A DNA stretch of 37,800 nt, from positions 1 to 37,800 of the forward strand of contig JAUNUR010000027.1 of the NCBI GenBank assembly GCA_030538085.1, read 5' to 3'. This DNA is from Pseudomonadota bacterium (GTDB lineage: Bacteria > Pseudomonadota > Gammaproteobacteria > Burkholderiales > Burkholderiaceae_C). The translations under genes were made by a program, and so were the position numbers. Under the pieces are notes generated by a model. It saw only the letters and a program-made list of their open reading frames with translations. It had not been told where the DNA came from and ran no database searches. Of the stretch, positions 16,798 to 24,107 are shown piece after piece; the stretch's first letter is position 1; each line of letters begins with the position of its first letter.

Positions 16798-18276
16798 TCA
16801 GCGCCCGCCCACCACCACGGTGACCATGCGCTCCGGCTGCAAGACGCGCTGGAACGCCGCCCTGATCTGCGCCGTCGTCACGGCGTCCACGCGCTGCGTC
16901 CAGTGCTCCAGATAGTCCAGCGGCAGGTTGTTCCAGGCGATGTTGGCAACGTTGTCGAGCAGCTTGCGGTTGCCGTCCAGCCGCAGCGGAAAGCCGCCAA
17001 TCAGGTTGTCCTTGGCGGCTTGTAATTCGGCATCGGTCGGGCCGCTGGACACGAAATCGGCGATGACCTTGCGCGACACGGCCAGCGCCTCGGCCACCTG
17101 GTCGGGGCGCGTCTGCAGGCCGGCGGTGAAGGCGCCCGCGTGCAGGCCGGGGGCAAAGTAGCTGTACACGCTGTAGGAAAGACCGCGCTTCTCGCGCACC
17201 TCATCCATCAGGCGCGAGGTGAATCCCCCGCCCCCCAGGATGTGGTTGCCCACCAGCAGCGCGAAGAAGTCCGGGTCGCTGCGCTTGTAGCCCGGCTGGC
17301 CGATGAGCATGTGCGACTGGGCCGAAGCGAACGGGATGCGTTCGTCCTTGGCCACGGCCAGCGGCGCCACCTCGGGCACGGCGGGCAGCGGCGCGCAATT
17401 GGCGCCCTGCGGCAGGCGCGACAGCAGTTGCGTGACCAATTGATCGGCCTGCGCGCGCGTGACGGCGCCGACCAAGCTGACCTTGGCGCGGCAGGAACGG
17501 ATGAAGTCGGCATAGCGCGCGCGCATGTCGGCCACGCCAATGCGGGCCAGCGACTCGGGCGTGGTCTCGTAGCCGTAGGGGTGGCTGCCATACACCGCCG
17601 CGCTGTAGGCCAGGCCAGCGATGGTGCCGGGGCGCGTGCGCGACTCCTTGATGGCGGCACTCAGGCGCTCGCGCTCGCGCTGCCACACGGCGTCGGGCCA
17701 GGCCGGTTCGCCCAGTTCGCGCGCGGCAAGCGCCACCGATTTCTGCAGCAGATCGGGTTCGGTCAGCGTGCGCAACTGAAAGCTCATGCGGTCGTCGCTG
17801 GCGCTGCCGCCAAAGGCGGCGCCCAGGTCGGCCCAGGCCTCGCCCAGCGCGTTCTCGTCCAGCGCCGGCTGGCCATCGCGCGCGGCCACGCCCTTGCCGG
17901 CCATCAGCGCGGTCACGCCAGCCAGCCCGGCCTGGCTTGCCGGGTCGCGCCGGCTGCCGGCGTCGAAGTCGACCCGCACGTCCAGCATCGGGATCACCGG
18001 GCTTTCGACCAGCCACACCTGCGCGCCGCTGGGCTGCGTCCAGTGCTGGATGGGGATGGCGGCGAAGGCAGGAGCAGTGCAGAAAGCCATCGCCAGGCCA
18101 ACGCCTGCAGCGCGGGCGGCCCAGGCTTGGGTAGGAGCGGGCTTGCCCGCGATGGGGCGATGATTTGAAGCGAGGCGCTGCATCGCGGCCAAGGCCACTC
18201 CCACAGGCTTGGCGCTTTTTTTGACTCTAGCGCCCGTCCAGCAAGCGCGAGCAGCTATTTTTTTCAGAGTATTCAT
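16798..18276 (-). CDS. M16-family peptidase-like protein without zinc site (partner subunit)
   Basis: A periplasmic M16 (pitrilysin/processing-peptidase) homologue of about 492 residues. The first half has GLAGVTALMAGKG where active members have the zinc motif HxxEH, so it should not bind zinc. The second half keeps GGGGFTSRLMDEVREKRGLS, the conserved substrate-clamp region. This fits the beta/alpha-type pairing with the active protein encoded just upstream (18416-19855). The N-terminus is odd: from ATG 18276 the signal peptide is about 73 residues long, ending near CTAPAFA. It is encoded by an AGCGCTTG-type repeat and a REP pair. An ATG at 18183 would give a shorter signal of about 41 residues. 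A longer frame to 18339 enters another repeat and is not used. Confidence 0.88.
   Translation of the reverse strand: MNTLKKIAARACWTGARVKKSAKPVGVALAAMQRLASNHRPIAGKPAPTQAWAARAAGVGLAMAFCTAPAFAAIPIQHWTQPSGAQVWLVESPVIPMLDVRVDFDAGSRRDPASQAGLAGVTALMAGKGVAARDGQPALDENALGEAWADLGAAFGGSASDDRMSFQLRTLTEPDLLQKSVALAARELGEPAWPDAVWQRERERLSAAIKESRTRPGTIAGLAYSAAVYGSHPYGYETTPESLARIGVADMRARYADFIRSCRAKVSLVGAVTRAQADQLVTQLLSRLPQGANCAPLPAVPEVAPLAVAKDERIPFASAQSHMLIGQPGYKRSDPDFFALLVGNHILGGGGFTSRLMDEVREKRGLSYSVYSYFAPGLHAGAFTAGLQTRPDQVAEALAVSRKVIADFVSSGPTDAELQAAKDNLIGGFPLRLDGNRKLLDNVANIAWNNLPLDYLEHWTQRVDAVTTAQIRAAFQRVLQPERMVTVVVGGR
18131..18204. repeat. REP-like inverted pair inside coding sequence
   Basis: GTAGGAGCGGGCTTGCCCGC (18131-18150) faces TCGCGGCCAAGGCCACTCCC (18183-18202) in inverted orientation, the arrangement of paired REPs in Pseudomonas. 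The hairpin core GCGGGCTTGCCCGC recurs at 797-810. It lies within the N-terminal coding region of the M16-like gene on the minus strand. Confidence 0.75.
18209..18270 (-). repeat. AGCGCTTG-type dispersed repeat, copy 1
   Basis: The minus strand reads AAATAGCTGCTCGCGCTTGC, then TGGACGGGCGCTAGAGTCAA. I know this pattern as a common intergenic motif in Comamonadaceae (recall, not checked). Here it is translated as the start of the M16-like protein. Looser copies are at 20279-20323 and 32890-32935. Confidence 0.5.
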
Positions 18277-18293
18277 GAGATCACTTGATGAGA

Positions 18294-18395
18294 CCCCCTC
18301 TCCCGCCGGCGGGAGAGGGTAGGGGTGAGGGTGCGGCACCCAGCAGGCGGAAGCGGCCCCTCACCCCTGCCCTCTCCCCAGCGGGGCGAGGGAGG
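18294..18395. repeat. GGTGAGGG-type repeats in inverted pair
   Basis: CCCTCTCCCGCCGGCGGGAG followed by AGGGTAGGGGTGAGGG (18296-18333) is answered by an inverted copy CCCCTCACCCCTGCCCTCTC at 18357-18377. Together they fill the 139-bp gap between the two M16 genes. A third unit is at 37357-37382. A spacer hairpin could tune expression of the downstream gene (inference). Confidence 0.7.
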
Positions 18396-18415
18396 AACAG
18401 CCAAGGCCAAGCGGC

Positions 18416-19855
18416 TCAATGCCGCGCACCTGCCGACGCCGCACGCGGCTTGACATTCGGGTCGCGCGGCTGCGGCAGCAGCGTGGCCACCGTGAGCTGG
18501 TCGTCGCCAAAGTATTTCTGCGCCACGGCCTGCACCTGCGCCGCCGTCACGCCGCGCAGGCGCGCCATCAACTGCTCGTCGGCGTCCAGCGGCAGGCCCT
18601 GAATCCAGTAGTGGCCCAGCTCCTGCGCCTGGCCCATCACGCTGTCGCGCTTGTAGACCTCGCTGGCCACCCATTGCGTCTTCACGCGGTTCAGCTCGGC
18701 CTCGCTCACGCCGTCCTTGGCGATGCGCGCCACCTGTTCGCGCAGCGCCACCTCGACCTGCACCGCCGTCTTGCCCGCCGCTGGCACGCCGGTCAGGCTG
18801 AAGGTCTGCGGCCCGCGGCCCAGCAGGCCGTTGCCGGCGCTGGCGCTGTCGGCCACACGGTCAGCGCCCTGCGTCAGCGCGCGGTCCAGCCGGGCGCCGC
18901 TGTAGCCGTCGAGCACGGCCGACAGCACCGTGAGCGCCAGTGCGTCGTCGTTGTCGGGCGAAGGCTGCAGGCCGGTCATCTGCGGCACGCGGAAATTCAG
19001 CGCCACCAGCGCCTGCTCGGCTGGCGCCTTGACGTCGATGCGGCGCAGGCCGCGCTGCTCGGGTTCGGGGCGCGGCTTGCGCGCGGGCACGGCGTGGGTC
19101 TGGATGCCGCCGTAGTGCTTCTTCGCCAGCGCCAGCACGGCCTGTGGATCGACATCGCCCACCACCACCACGGCGGCGTTGGCGGGGGTGTACCAGCGCT
19201 TGAAAAAATCGCGCGCGTCCTGCGCGGTGAGCGATTCCAGATCGCCCATCCAGCCGATCACCGGGCGGCGGTAGGGCGAGGCAGTGAAAGTGGTGGCGCG
19301 CAGCTGCTCGAACATCAGGGCGCGTGGGTTGTCCTCGGTGCGCGAGCGGCGCTCTTCCTTGACGACTTCCAGCTCCTTGGCGAACTCCTCGTCGCTGTAG
19401 CGGCTGTGCGCGAAGCGGTTGGCCTCCAGCGCCATCACGTCGCTCAGGCGGTTGGCGGGCACCTGCTGGTAGTAACCGGTGTAGTCCATGCTGGTGAAGG
19501 CGTTCTCGCGCCCGCCCAGCGCGGCCACGCGGCGCGAGAACTCGCCGGGCTGCAGCTTGTCGGTGCCCTTGAACATCATGTGCTCCAGCACGTGGGCCAC
19601 GCCGCTGGCGCCGTCCACCTCGTCCATCGAGCCGACACGCACCCACAGCATGTGCACCGCCGTGGGCGCGCGGCGGTCGGGCTTGACGATGACGGCAAGG
19701 CCGTTGTCGAGCTTGAACTGGCTGATCTGCGACGCGGCCACGGTGGCCGGCGGCGTGGTGGGCGCGAGTTGCTGCGACCAGGCGGGTGTGAAGGCAGCGC
19801 CGGCGGCCAACAGCAGGGCCACGCCTGTCGCGCGGAGGTGAATCTTGAGACGCAT
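18416..19855 (-). CDS. M16-family zinc metallopeptidase (active subunit)
   Basis: A periplasmic zinc peptidase of 479 residues with a clear signal peptide (GVALLLAAGAAFTPAWSQ). The inverted zinc motif is intact: HVLEH at residues 88-92 in SGVAHVLEHMMFKGT. The distal zinc-ligand glutamate lies in the ELEVVKEERRSRTEDNPRA segment. The second half has the usual M16 C-terminal domain fold but ends in GVTAAQVQAVAQKYFGDDQL and a short basic tail. It is the first gene of a minus-strand block with the inactive M16 partner, rsmD and coaD, a layout common in Burkholderiales. The natural substrate of this pair is not known to me. Confidence 0.93.
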   Translation of the reverse strand: MRLKIHLRATGVALLLAAGAAFTPAWSQQLAPTTPPATVAASQISQFKLDNGLAVIVKPDRRAPTAVHMLWVRVGSMDEVDGASGVAHVLEHMMFKGTDKLQPGEFSRRVAALGGRENAFTSMDYTGYYQQVPANRLSDVMALEANRFAHSRYSDEEFAKELEVVKEERRSRTEDNPRALMFEQLRATTFTASPYRRPVIGWMGDLESLTAQDARDFFKRWYTPANAAVVVVGDVDPQAVLALAKKHYGGIQTHAVPARKPRPEPEQRGLRRIDVKAPAEQALVALNFRVPQMTGLQPSPDNDDALALTVLSAVLDGYSGARLDRALTQGADRVADSASAGNGLLGRGPQTFSLTGVPAAGKTAVQVEVALREQVARIAKDGVSEAELNRVKTQWVASEVYKRDSVMGQAQELGHYWIQGLPLDADEQLMARLRGVTAAQVQAVAQKYFGDDQLTVATLLPQPRDPNVKPRAASAGARH

Positions 19856-19913
19856 GACGGAACTTGAGTGAAATCGGAGGTGAATTGTTCCCCGCTGGGC
19901 GGCAAGTGTGCCT

Positions 19914-19933
19914 GATGCCGTTTTGCATTCAAC
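19914..19933 (+). repeat. Detached left arm of the TGACAAATGAC-family repeat
   Basis: GATGCCGTTTTGCATTCAAC matches the left arm of the family (compare 16081 and 29176). The matching right half appears only at 20171, with the palindrome at 20026-20153 in between. This suggests one repeat was interrupted by another. Confidence 0.5.
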
Positions 19934-20025
19934 CTATTGAGCAACCCACCCCCGCCAGCAGGGCCGGTGTACCTGAAGAAAATCAATGATTTACAAAACG
20001 TTTTCTTGAGAGAGCTTCGTCATTC

Positions 20026-20153
20026 AGGACAAGCCTATGTCATGCCTTCACCTCATACCGTCATTGCGGCGAAGGCCGCAATCCACACGGTGTCTACGGG
20101 TCAATACCGTGTCAAGGTGACTCCCCATGGATTGCGGCCTTCGCCGCAATGAC
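20026..20153. repeat. Long palindrome with GTCATTGCGGCGAAGGC arms
   Basis: Perfect 26-bp inverted arms (20060-20085 and 20128-20153) begin GTCATTGCGGCGAAGGC. Inside is a second stem ACACGGT / ACCGTGT (20085-20091 with 20106-20112). The leader ATTCAGGACAAGCC at 20026 and the following 40 bases recur at 37745-37800. Partial copies are at 29085, 32632 and 33047. Together with the units at 20171 and 20279 it fills most of the 510-bp gap between the M16 gene and selD, which has no credible coding sequence. Confidence 0.88.
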
Positions 20154-20170
20154 GAGGGGATGTGAGGGAG

Positions 20171-20229
20171 TTGTCATTGAAGCGCAGCGAAGTCATTCGT
20201 CATTTGTCATCTTGAAAGCCAATGCGCAT
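20171..20229 (+). repeat. TGACAAATGAC-family repeat, right half, copy 3
   Basis: TTGTCATTGAAGCGCAGCGA then AGTCATTCGTCATTTGTCAT, followed by CTTGAAAGCCAATGCGCAT. The last part also follows the copy at 29176, showing that the repeat extends past the GTCAT arms. Confidence 0.8.
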
Positions 20230-20278
20230 AAGAGACTGCCGCCGTCTGAACAGGCGCCAGAGCGCGTCATGAAAAATT

Positions 20279-20323
20279 CAAAAAGTGTAGCTGCCAGCGC
20301 TTTGAAGAGAACACTTTGAGGCC
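20279..20323 (+). repeat. AGCGCTTG-type dispersed repeat, copy 2 (diverged)
   Basis: CAAAAAGTGTAGCTGCCAGC then GCTTTGAAGAGAACACTTTG resembles the unit at 18209-18270. It lies just upstream of selD and could overlap its leader. Confidence 0.35.
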
Positions 20324-20365
20324 CGTTCGCCTCGCGGCTTACGGCCATCGGCGACAATCGCCGCC

Positions 20366-21436
20366 ATGAATGCCTCGCCCCCACCCGCCCCCGAACCGCG
20401 TCTGACCAGCCTCTCGCACGGCGGCGGCTGCGGCTGCAAGATCGCGCCCGGCGTGCTGTCGGGCATCCTGCGCGGCACCACCGGCATGCCGGTGCCGCCC
20501 GAGTTGCTGGTGGGCATCGAAACCTCGGACGATGCCGCCGTCTACCGGCTGAACGACGAGCAGGCACTGGTGGCCACCACCGATTTCTTCATGCCCATCG
20601 TCGACGACCCGTTCGACTTCGGGCGCATCGCCGCCACCAACGCGCTGAGCGACGTGTACGCCATGGGCGGCACGCCCATCATGGCGCTGGCCATCGTGGG
20701 CATGCCCATCAACGTGCTGTCGGTGGGCACCATCGGCAGGATTCTGGAAGGCGGTGCCAGCGTGTGCCGAACGGCGGGCATCCCAATCGCCGGCGGGCAC
20801 ACCATCGACTCGGTCGAGCCCATCTACGGCCTGGTCGCGCTGGGCCTGGTGCATCCCGACCGCGTGCAGCGCAACGCCAGCGCGCAAGTGGGCGATGTGC
20901 TGGTGCTGGGCAAGCCACTGGGCGTGGGCATCTACTCCGCCGCGCTCAAGAAAGACAAGCTCGGCGCCGATGGCTACGCGCGGATGATGGGCGCCACCAC
21001 GCTGCTCAACACCCCCGGCCCGGCGCTGGCCGCCCTGCCCGGCGTGCACGCCATCACCGACGTCACCGGCTTCGCCCTTGCTGGTCACGCGCTGGAGCTG
21101 GCGCGCGGCGCCGGCGTGACGGTGCGCCTGGACTGGCCCGCCGTGCCGTTGCTGCCCGGCGTGCGCGACTTCGCGGCGCAAGGCATCGTCACCGGCGCCT
21201 CGGGCCGCAACTGGGCCGCCTACGGGCACGAAGTGGCCCTGCCCGACGGCTTTGCCGACACCGAACGTGCCCTGCTGACCGACCCGCAAACCAGCGGCGG
21301 CCTGCTGGTGGCCTGTGCGCCGGACAGCGTGGGCGAGGTGATGGCGGTGTTCGAGCGCCAAGGCTTTGGCGAGGCGGCCGTGGTGGGGCGCGTGGAACCC
21401 GCCGGGGCGAAGCCGCTGGCCGTGACCGCCGCCTAG
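20366..21436 (+). CDS. selD: Selenophosphate synthase (selenide, water dikinase), cysteine form
   Basis: Makes selenophosphate from selenide and ATP, the selenium donor for selenocysteine and 2-selenouridine. The 356 residues carry the glycine-rich N-terminal catalytic loop HGGGCGCKIAP. Cys22 and Lys25 correspond to E. coli Cys17 and Lys20, and there is no in-frame UGA, so this is the Cys rather than the Sec variant. ATP-binding aspartates lie in ETSDDAAVY, TTDFFMPIVDDPF and GGHTIDSVEP, as in the AIRS superfamily. No selA, selB, tRNA-Sec or mnmH is within the window. The NDH-like flavoprotein often fused or adjacent to SelD is found after ftsY. ftsY starts only 11 bp downstream. Confidence 0.95.
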   Translation: MNASPPPAPEPRLTSLSHGGGCGCKIAPGVLSGILRGTTGMPVPPELLVGIETSDDAAVYRLNDEQALVATTDFFMPIVDDPFDFGRIAATNALSDVYAMGGTPIMALAIVGMPINVLSVGTIGRILEGGASVCRTAGIPIAGGHTIDSVEPIYGLVALGLVHPDRVQRNASAQVGDVLVLGKPLGVGIYSAALKKDKLGADGYARMMGATTLLNTPGPALAALPGVHAITDVTGFALAGHALELARGAGVTVRLDWPAVPLLPGVRDFAAQGIVTGASGRNWAAYGHEVALPDGFADTERALLTDPQTSGGLLVACAPDSVGEVMAVFERQGFGEAAVVGRVEPAGAKPLAVTAA

Positions 21437-21447
21437 AATCCCACCCA

Positions 21448-22611
21448 ATGTTCAGCTTCTTCCGCCGCAAGAAAGCCGAGCCAACGCCCGATGAAGCGTT
21501 GGCACCGGCCGCCTCCTCCACTGACTCACCCGCGCCCGACGAAGCGCCGGTGGATCTGGACGATTTGGAGCGTCAGGCGCTCGCGGCGGACTTGGTCGAG
21601 GTCGCGCCTTCCGAAGCCCCCCAGCCTGCCCAGCCAGCGCCTGTGCAACCCCCGCCGGCCATCGCTGAAAAAGACCTGGAGCTGGCACCCCCCACCGCCA
21701 CCGCGCAGGCCGCCCGCGCTGGATGGATGGACCGGCTCAAGACCGGCCTGAAGCGCACCGGCAGCTCCATCACCACCGTCTTCACCGGCACCCAGATCGA
21801 CGAGGCGCTGTACGAAGACCTGGAAACCGCCCTGCTGATGGCCGATGCCGGCGTGCCAGCCACCGAGTTCCTGCTGCAGGACCTGCGCCGCCGCGTGAAG
21901 GAAGCGCGCGCCACCGATCCCGCCCAGGTCAAGACCCTGCTGCAGGACGCCATCGCCAACATGCTGGCGCCGCTGGAAAAGACGCTGGTGGTGGGCGTGT
22001 ACCACCCCACGGTGATCATGGTGGCCGGCGTCAACGGCGCCGGCAAGACCACCAGCATCGGCAAGCTGACCAAGCACTTCGCCGATGCCGGGGCCACGGT
22101 GCTGCTGGCCGCGGCCGATACCTTTCGCGCCGCCGCGCGCGAGCAGTTGGCCGTGTGGGCCGACCGCAATGCGGTGGAAATCATCAGCCAGCAAGGCGCC
22201 GACCCGTCGGCCGTGTCGTTCGACGCCGTGGGCGCCGGCCGCGCGCGCCGCAAGGACGTGGTGCTGGTCGACACCGCCGGCCGCCTGCCAACGCAAAAGC
22301 ACCTGATGGAAGAACTCACCAAGATCCGCCGCGTGGTCACCAAGGCCGACATCACCGCCCCGCACGAGGTGCTGCTGGTGATCGACGGCAACACCGGGCA
22401 GAACGCGCTGGCGCAGGTCAAGGCTTTCGACGAAGCGGTGCAACTCACCGGCCTGGTGGTGACCAAGCTCGACGGCACGGCCAAGGGCGGCGTGCTGTGC
22501 GCCATCGCGCGCGAAAAGCCGATTCCCGTCTATTTCATCGGCGTGGGCGAGCGGCTGGAGGATTTGCAGACCTTCAAGGCGCGCGAGTTCGCGCAAGCGC
22601 TGGCCGGGTGA
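21448..22611 (+). CDS. ftsY: Signal recognition particle receptor FtsY
   Basis: The membrane-associated SRP receptor GTPase that docks ribosome-SRP complexes to the Sec translocon. The 387 residues start MFSFFRRKK and continue with an acidic, Pro/Ala-rich A domain (to about residue 90). The N domain helices follow, then the G domain: GVNGAGKTT (194-202), AADTFRAAAREQL, DTAGRLPTQKHLMEEL, TKLDGTAKGG and the closing GVGERLEDLQTF. All GTPase motifs are intact. The ATG at 21448 lies 11 bp after selD, so the two are probably co-transcribed. In many proteobacteria ftsY lies next to rsmD; here rsmD is about 5 kb away on the other strand with the M16 pair, with selD intervening. Confidence 0.96.
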   Translation: MFSFFRRKKAEPTPDEALAPAASSTDSPAPDEAPVDLDDLERQALAADLVEVAPSEAPQPAQPAPVQPPPAIAEKDLELAPPTATAQAARAGWMDRLKTGLKRTGSSITTVFTGTQIDEALYEDLETALLMADAGVPATEFLLQDLRRRVKEARATDPAQVKTLLQDAIANMLAPLEKTLVVGVYHPTVIMVAGVNGAGKTTSIGKLTKHFADAGATVLLAAADTFRAAAREQLAVWADRNAVEIISQQGADPSAVSFDAVGAGRARRKDVVLVDTAGRLPTQKHLMEELTKIRRVVTKADITAPHEVLLVIDGNTGQNALAQVKAFDEAVQLTGLVVTKLDGTAKGGVLCAIAREKPIPVYFIGVGERLEDLQTFKAREFAQALAG

Positions 22612-22658
22612 TGGCAATCAGTATCCAACCGCAAGGTTTGCAACAACAACCATCCGAT

Positions 22659-22764
22659 GGCCGCGGAGCAGGCCACCCCAGAAACGCCGTGGAGCGGGCT
22701 TGCACCGGCCACTGGCGTTGTCCCCTTGAGGGGAAGGCGCCGCAGGCGGCTTAAGGGGTGAGCC
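22659..22764 (+). repeat. GGCCGCGGAGCAGGCC-type repeat, copy 1
   Basis: It opens GGCCGCGGAGCAGGCC, runs through GGCCACTGGCGTTGTCCCC and TTGAGGGGAAGGCGCC, and ends near AAGGGGTGAGCC. It aligns along its length with the inverted copy at 25309-25423. It occupies most of the gap between ftsY and the flavoprotein gene. Confidence 0.75.
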
Positions 22765-22787
22765 CATCCACTCGATACACTCCCCGC

Positions 22788-23879
22788 ATGACCGTGAATC
22801 CCTCCCGGAAACACTTGGTGCTGCTGGGCGCCGGACGCGCCCACCTGCAGGTTCTGAAAGCGCTGGCCCGCCAGGGCAGCGGCGGCCTGGACGTCACCCT
22901 GGTGGCACCGCACCCCTACTATGTCGAGCCCGCGCTGCTGCCCGGCTACGTGGCCGGCGACTATGCGCTGGAAGACCTGCGCATCGCGCTCGACGGTCTG
23001 GTGGAAGCCAGTGGCGCGCACTTCGTGCCGGCGCACGTGATCTCGCTCGACCCCGCGGGCCGGCGCGTGCAGTTGAGCAGCGGCGACGCCATGCCCTACG
23101 ACGTGCTGTCGGTCAATGTCGAACCAGCGGTCGACCGCGACGCCGTCGAGGCCGTCATGCCCGGCGCGCGCCGCAATGCGCTGTTCACCCATCCGCTTGA
23201 AAACTTCGTGCAGCTGTGGCCCCAGTTGCAGGCACTGGCGCGCGAGCGCGCGCTGCAAGTCGCCGTGATGGGCAGCGACATCCCCGCCATCGAGCTGGCC
23301 ATGTCCGCCGCGCACGCCCTGGCGGCGCCGCACGGCAGCCGCGTGACGCTGATCGCCGGTGAAGCCCCCGTGCTGGCCGATCAGCCACCCGCCCTGCAGC
23401 GGCGCGTGCTGGCGCGCCTGAAGGCACTGAACATCACGGTGCTGCAGGACCAGTGCACCGGCCTGGATGGCCGCGCCCTGCAACTGGCCAGCGGCGCCAC
23501 GCTGGTTTGCGACGCTCCGCTGCTGGCCCACGGCGCGGGCACCCCTGGCTGGCTGCCGCAGGCCGGCCTGCAGCTTGACGACCGTGGCCAGCCGCTGGTC
23601 AACGAGCGGCTGCAAAGCGACAGCCACCGCCAGGTGTTCGTGGTGCCCGACGACGCGCCTGCCGAGGTCGGCCCGGTGCTCGAAGCCAATCTGCGCACCG
23701 CCATCTCGGGCGGCACCTTCAAGAAAGCGCCGCTGGAGCTGTCGAGCCTGAAGGTGGTCGGCTGCGGCGACGGGCGCGCCATCGCCGTCTGGGGCCCGCT
23801 CAGCCTGGAAGGCCGCGAGGTCTGGCACTGGAAAGACCGGCGCGACCGCCGGCAGTTGGCTGCTTTGTTCACCCCCTGA
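22788..23879 (+). CDS. NDH-like FAD-dependent oxidoreductase (SelD-associated type)
   Basis: A 363-residue flavoprotein of the type II NADH dehydrogenase-like superfamily. The N-terminal dinucleotide fold reads LVLLGAGRAHLQVLKAL (GxGxxH variant of the FAD motif), followed by VAPHPYYVEPALLPGYVAG. A second nucleotide-binding segment is VAVMGSDIPAIELAMS, and the FAD-closing region is VFVVPDDA. The length equals the NDH-like domain that in many organisms is fused to the N-terminus of SelD. Its place two genes after selD supports a link to selenium metabolism, perhaps supplying reduced selenide (inference). ATG 22788 is chosen; upstream in-frame sequence is repeat-derived. I cannot tell whether NADH or another reductant is used. 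Confidence 0.82.
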   Translation: MTVNPSRKHLVLLGAGRAHLQVLKALARQGSGGLDVTLVAPHPYYVEPALLPGYVAGDYALEDLRIALDGLVEASGAHFVPAHVISLDPAGRRVQLSSGDAMPYDVLSVNVEPAVDRDAVEAVMPGARRNALFTHPLENFVQLWPQLQALARERALQVAVMGSDIPAIELAMSAAHALAAPHGSRVTLIAGEAPVLADQPPALQRRVLARLKALNITVLQDQCTGLDGRALQLASGATLVCDAPLLAHGAGTPGWLPQAGLQLDDRGQPLVNERLQSDSHRQVFVVPDDAPAEVGPVLEANLRTAISGGTFKKAPLELSSLKVVGCGDGRAIAVWGPLSLEGREVWHWKDRRDRRQLAALFTP

Positions 23880-23971
23880 ACCGGGGATTCATCCTCTTTC
23901 AAGCCCTTGACCAGCCGTTTTTCATGCCGTCCTGCATGGAAAACCCTGAGAATTCGGCTACCAACGTGAAC

Positions 23972-23977
23972 TATACT
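23972..23977 (+). promoter_or_regulatory. Possible -10 element of the liv operon
   Basis: TATACT lies about 130 bp upstream of the binding-protein start in a locally AT-richer stretch. No good -35 box is seen at the right spacing, so the call is tentative. Confidence 0.3.
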
Positions 23978-24093
23978 GCGTGCGAACAGGCAATTTAGTT
24001 CATGTTTTCCTGCCTTGATTTGCATGAGTGCACGGATGGTTCTGAACCTTTCCTGTTTCCCCAACCACGACTTCGCCATTACCTGACACATCC

Positions 24094-24100
24094 AAAGGAG
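24094..24100 (+). promoter_or_regulatory. Strong ribosome binding site
   Basis: AAAGGAG, seven bases before ATG 24108, fixes the start of the binding-protein gene and suggests high expression. Most other genes in the window have weak sites. Confidence 0.85.
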
Positions 24101-24107
24101 TTTCGCC

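Noticed and set aside
20431-20442. Possible selenocysteine codon in SelD
   Set aside because: The catalytic position is a TGC cysteine codon, not TGA, and no SECIS-like element is needed.
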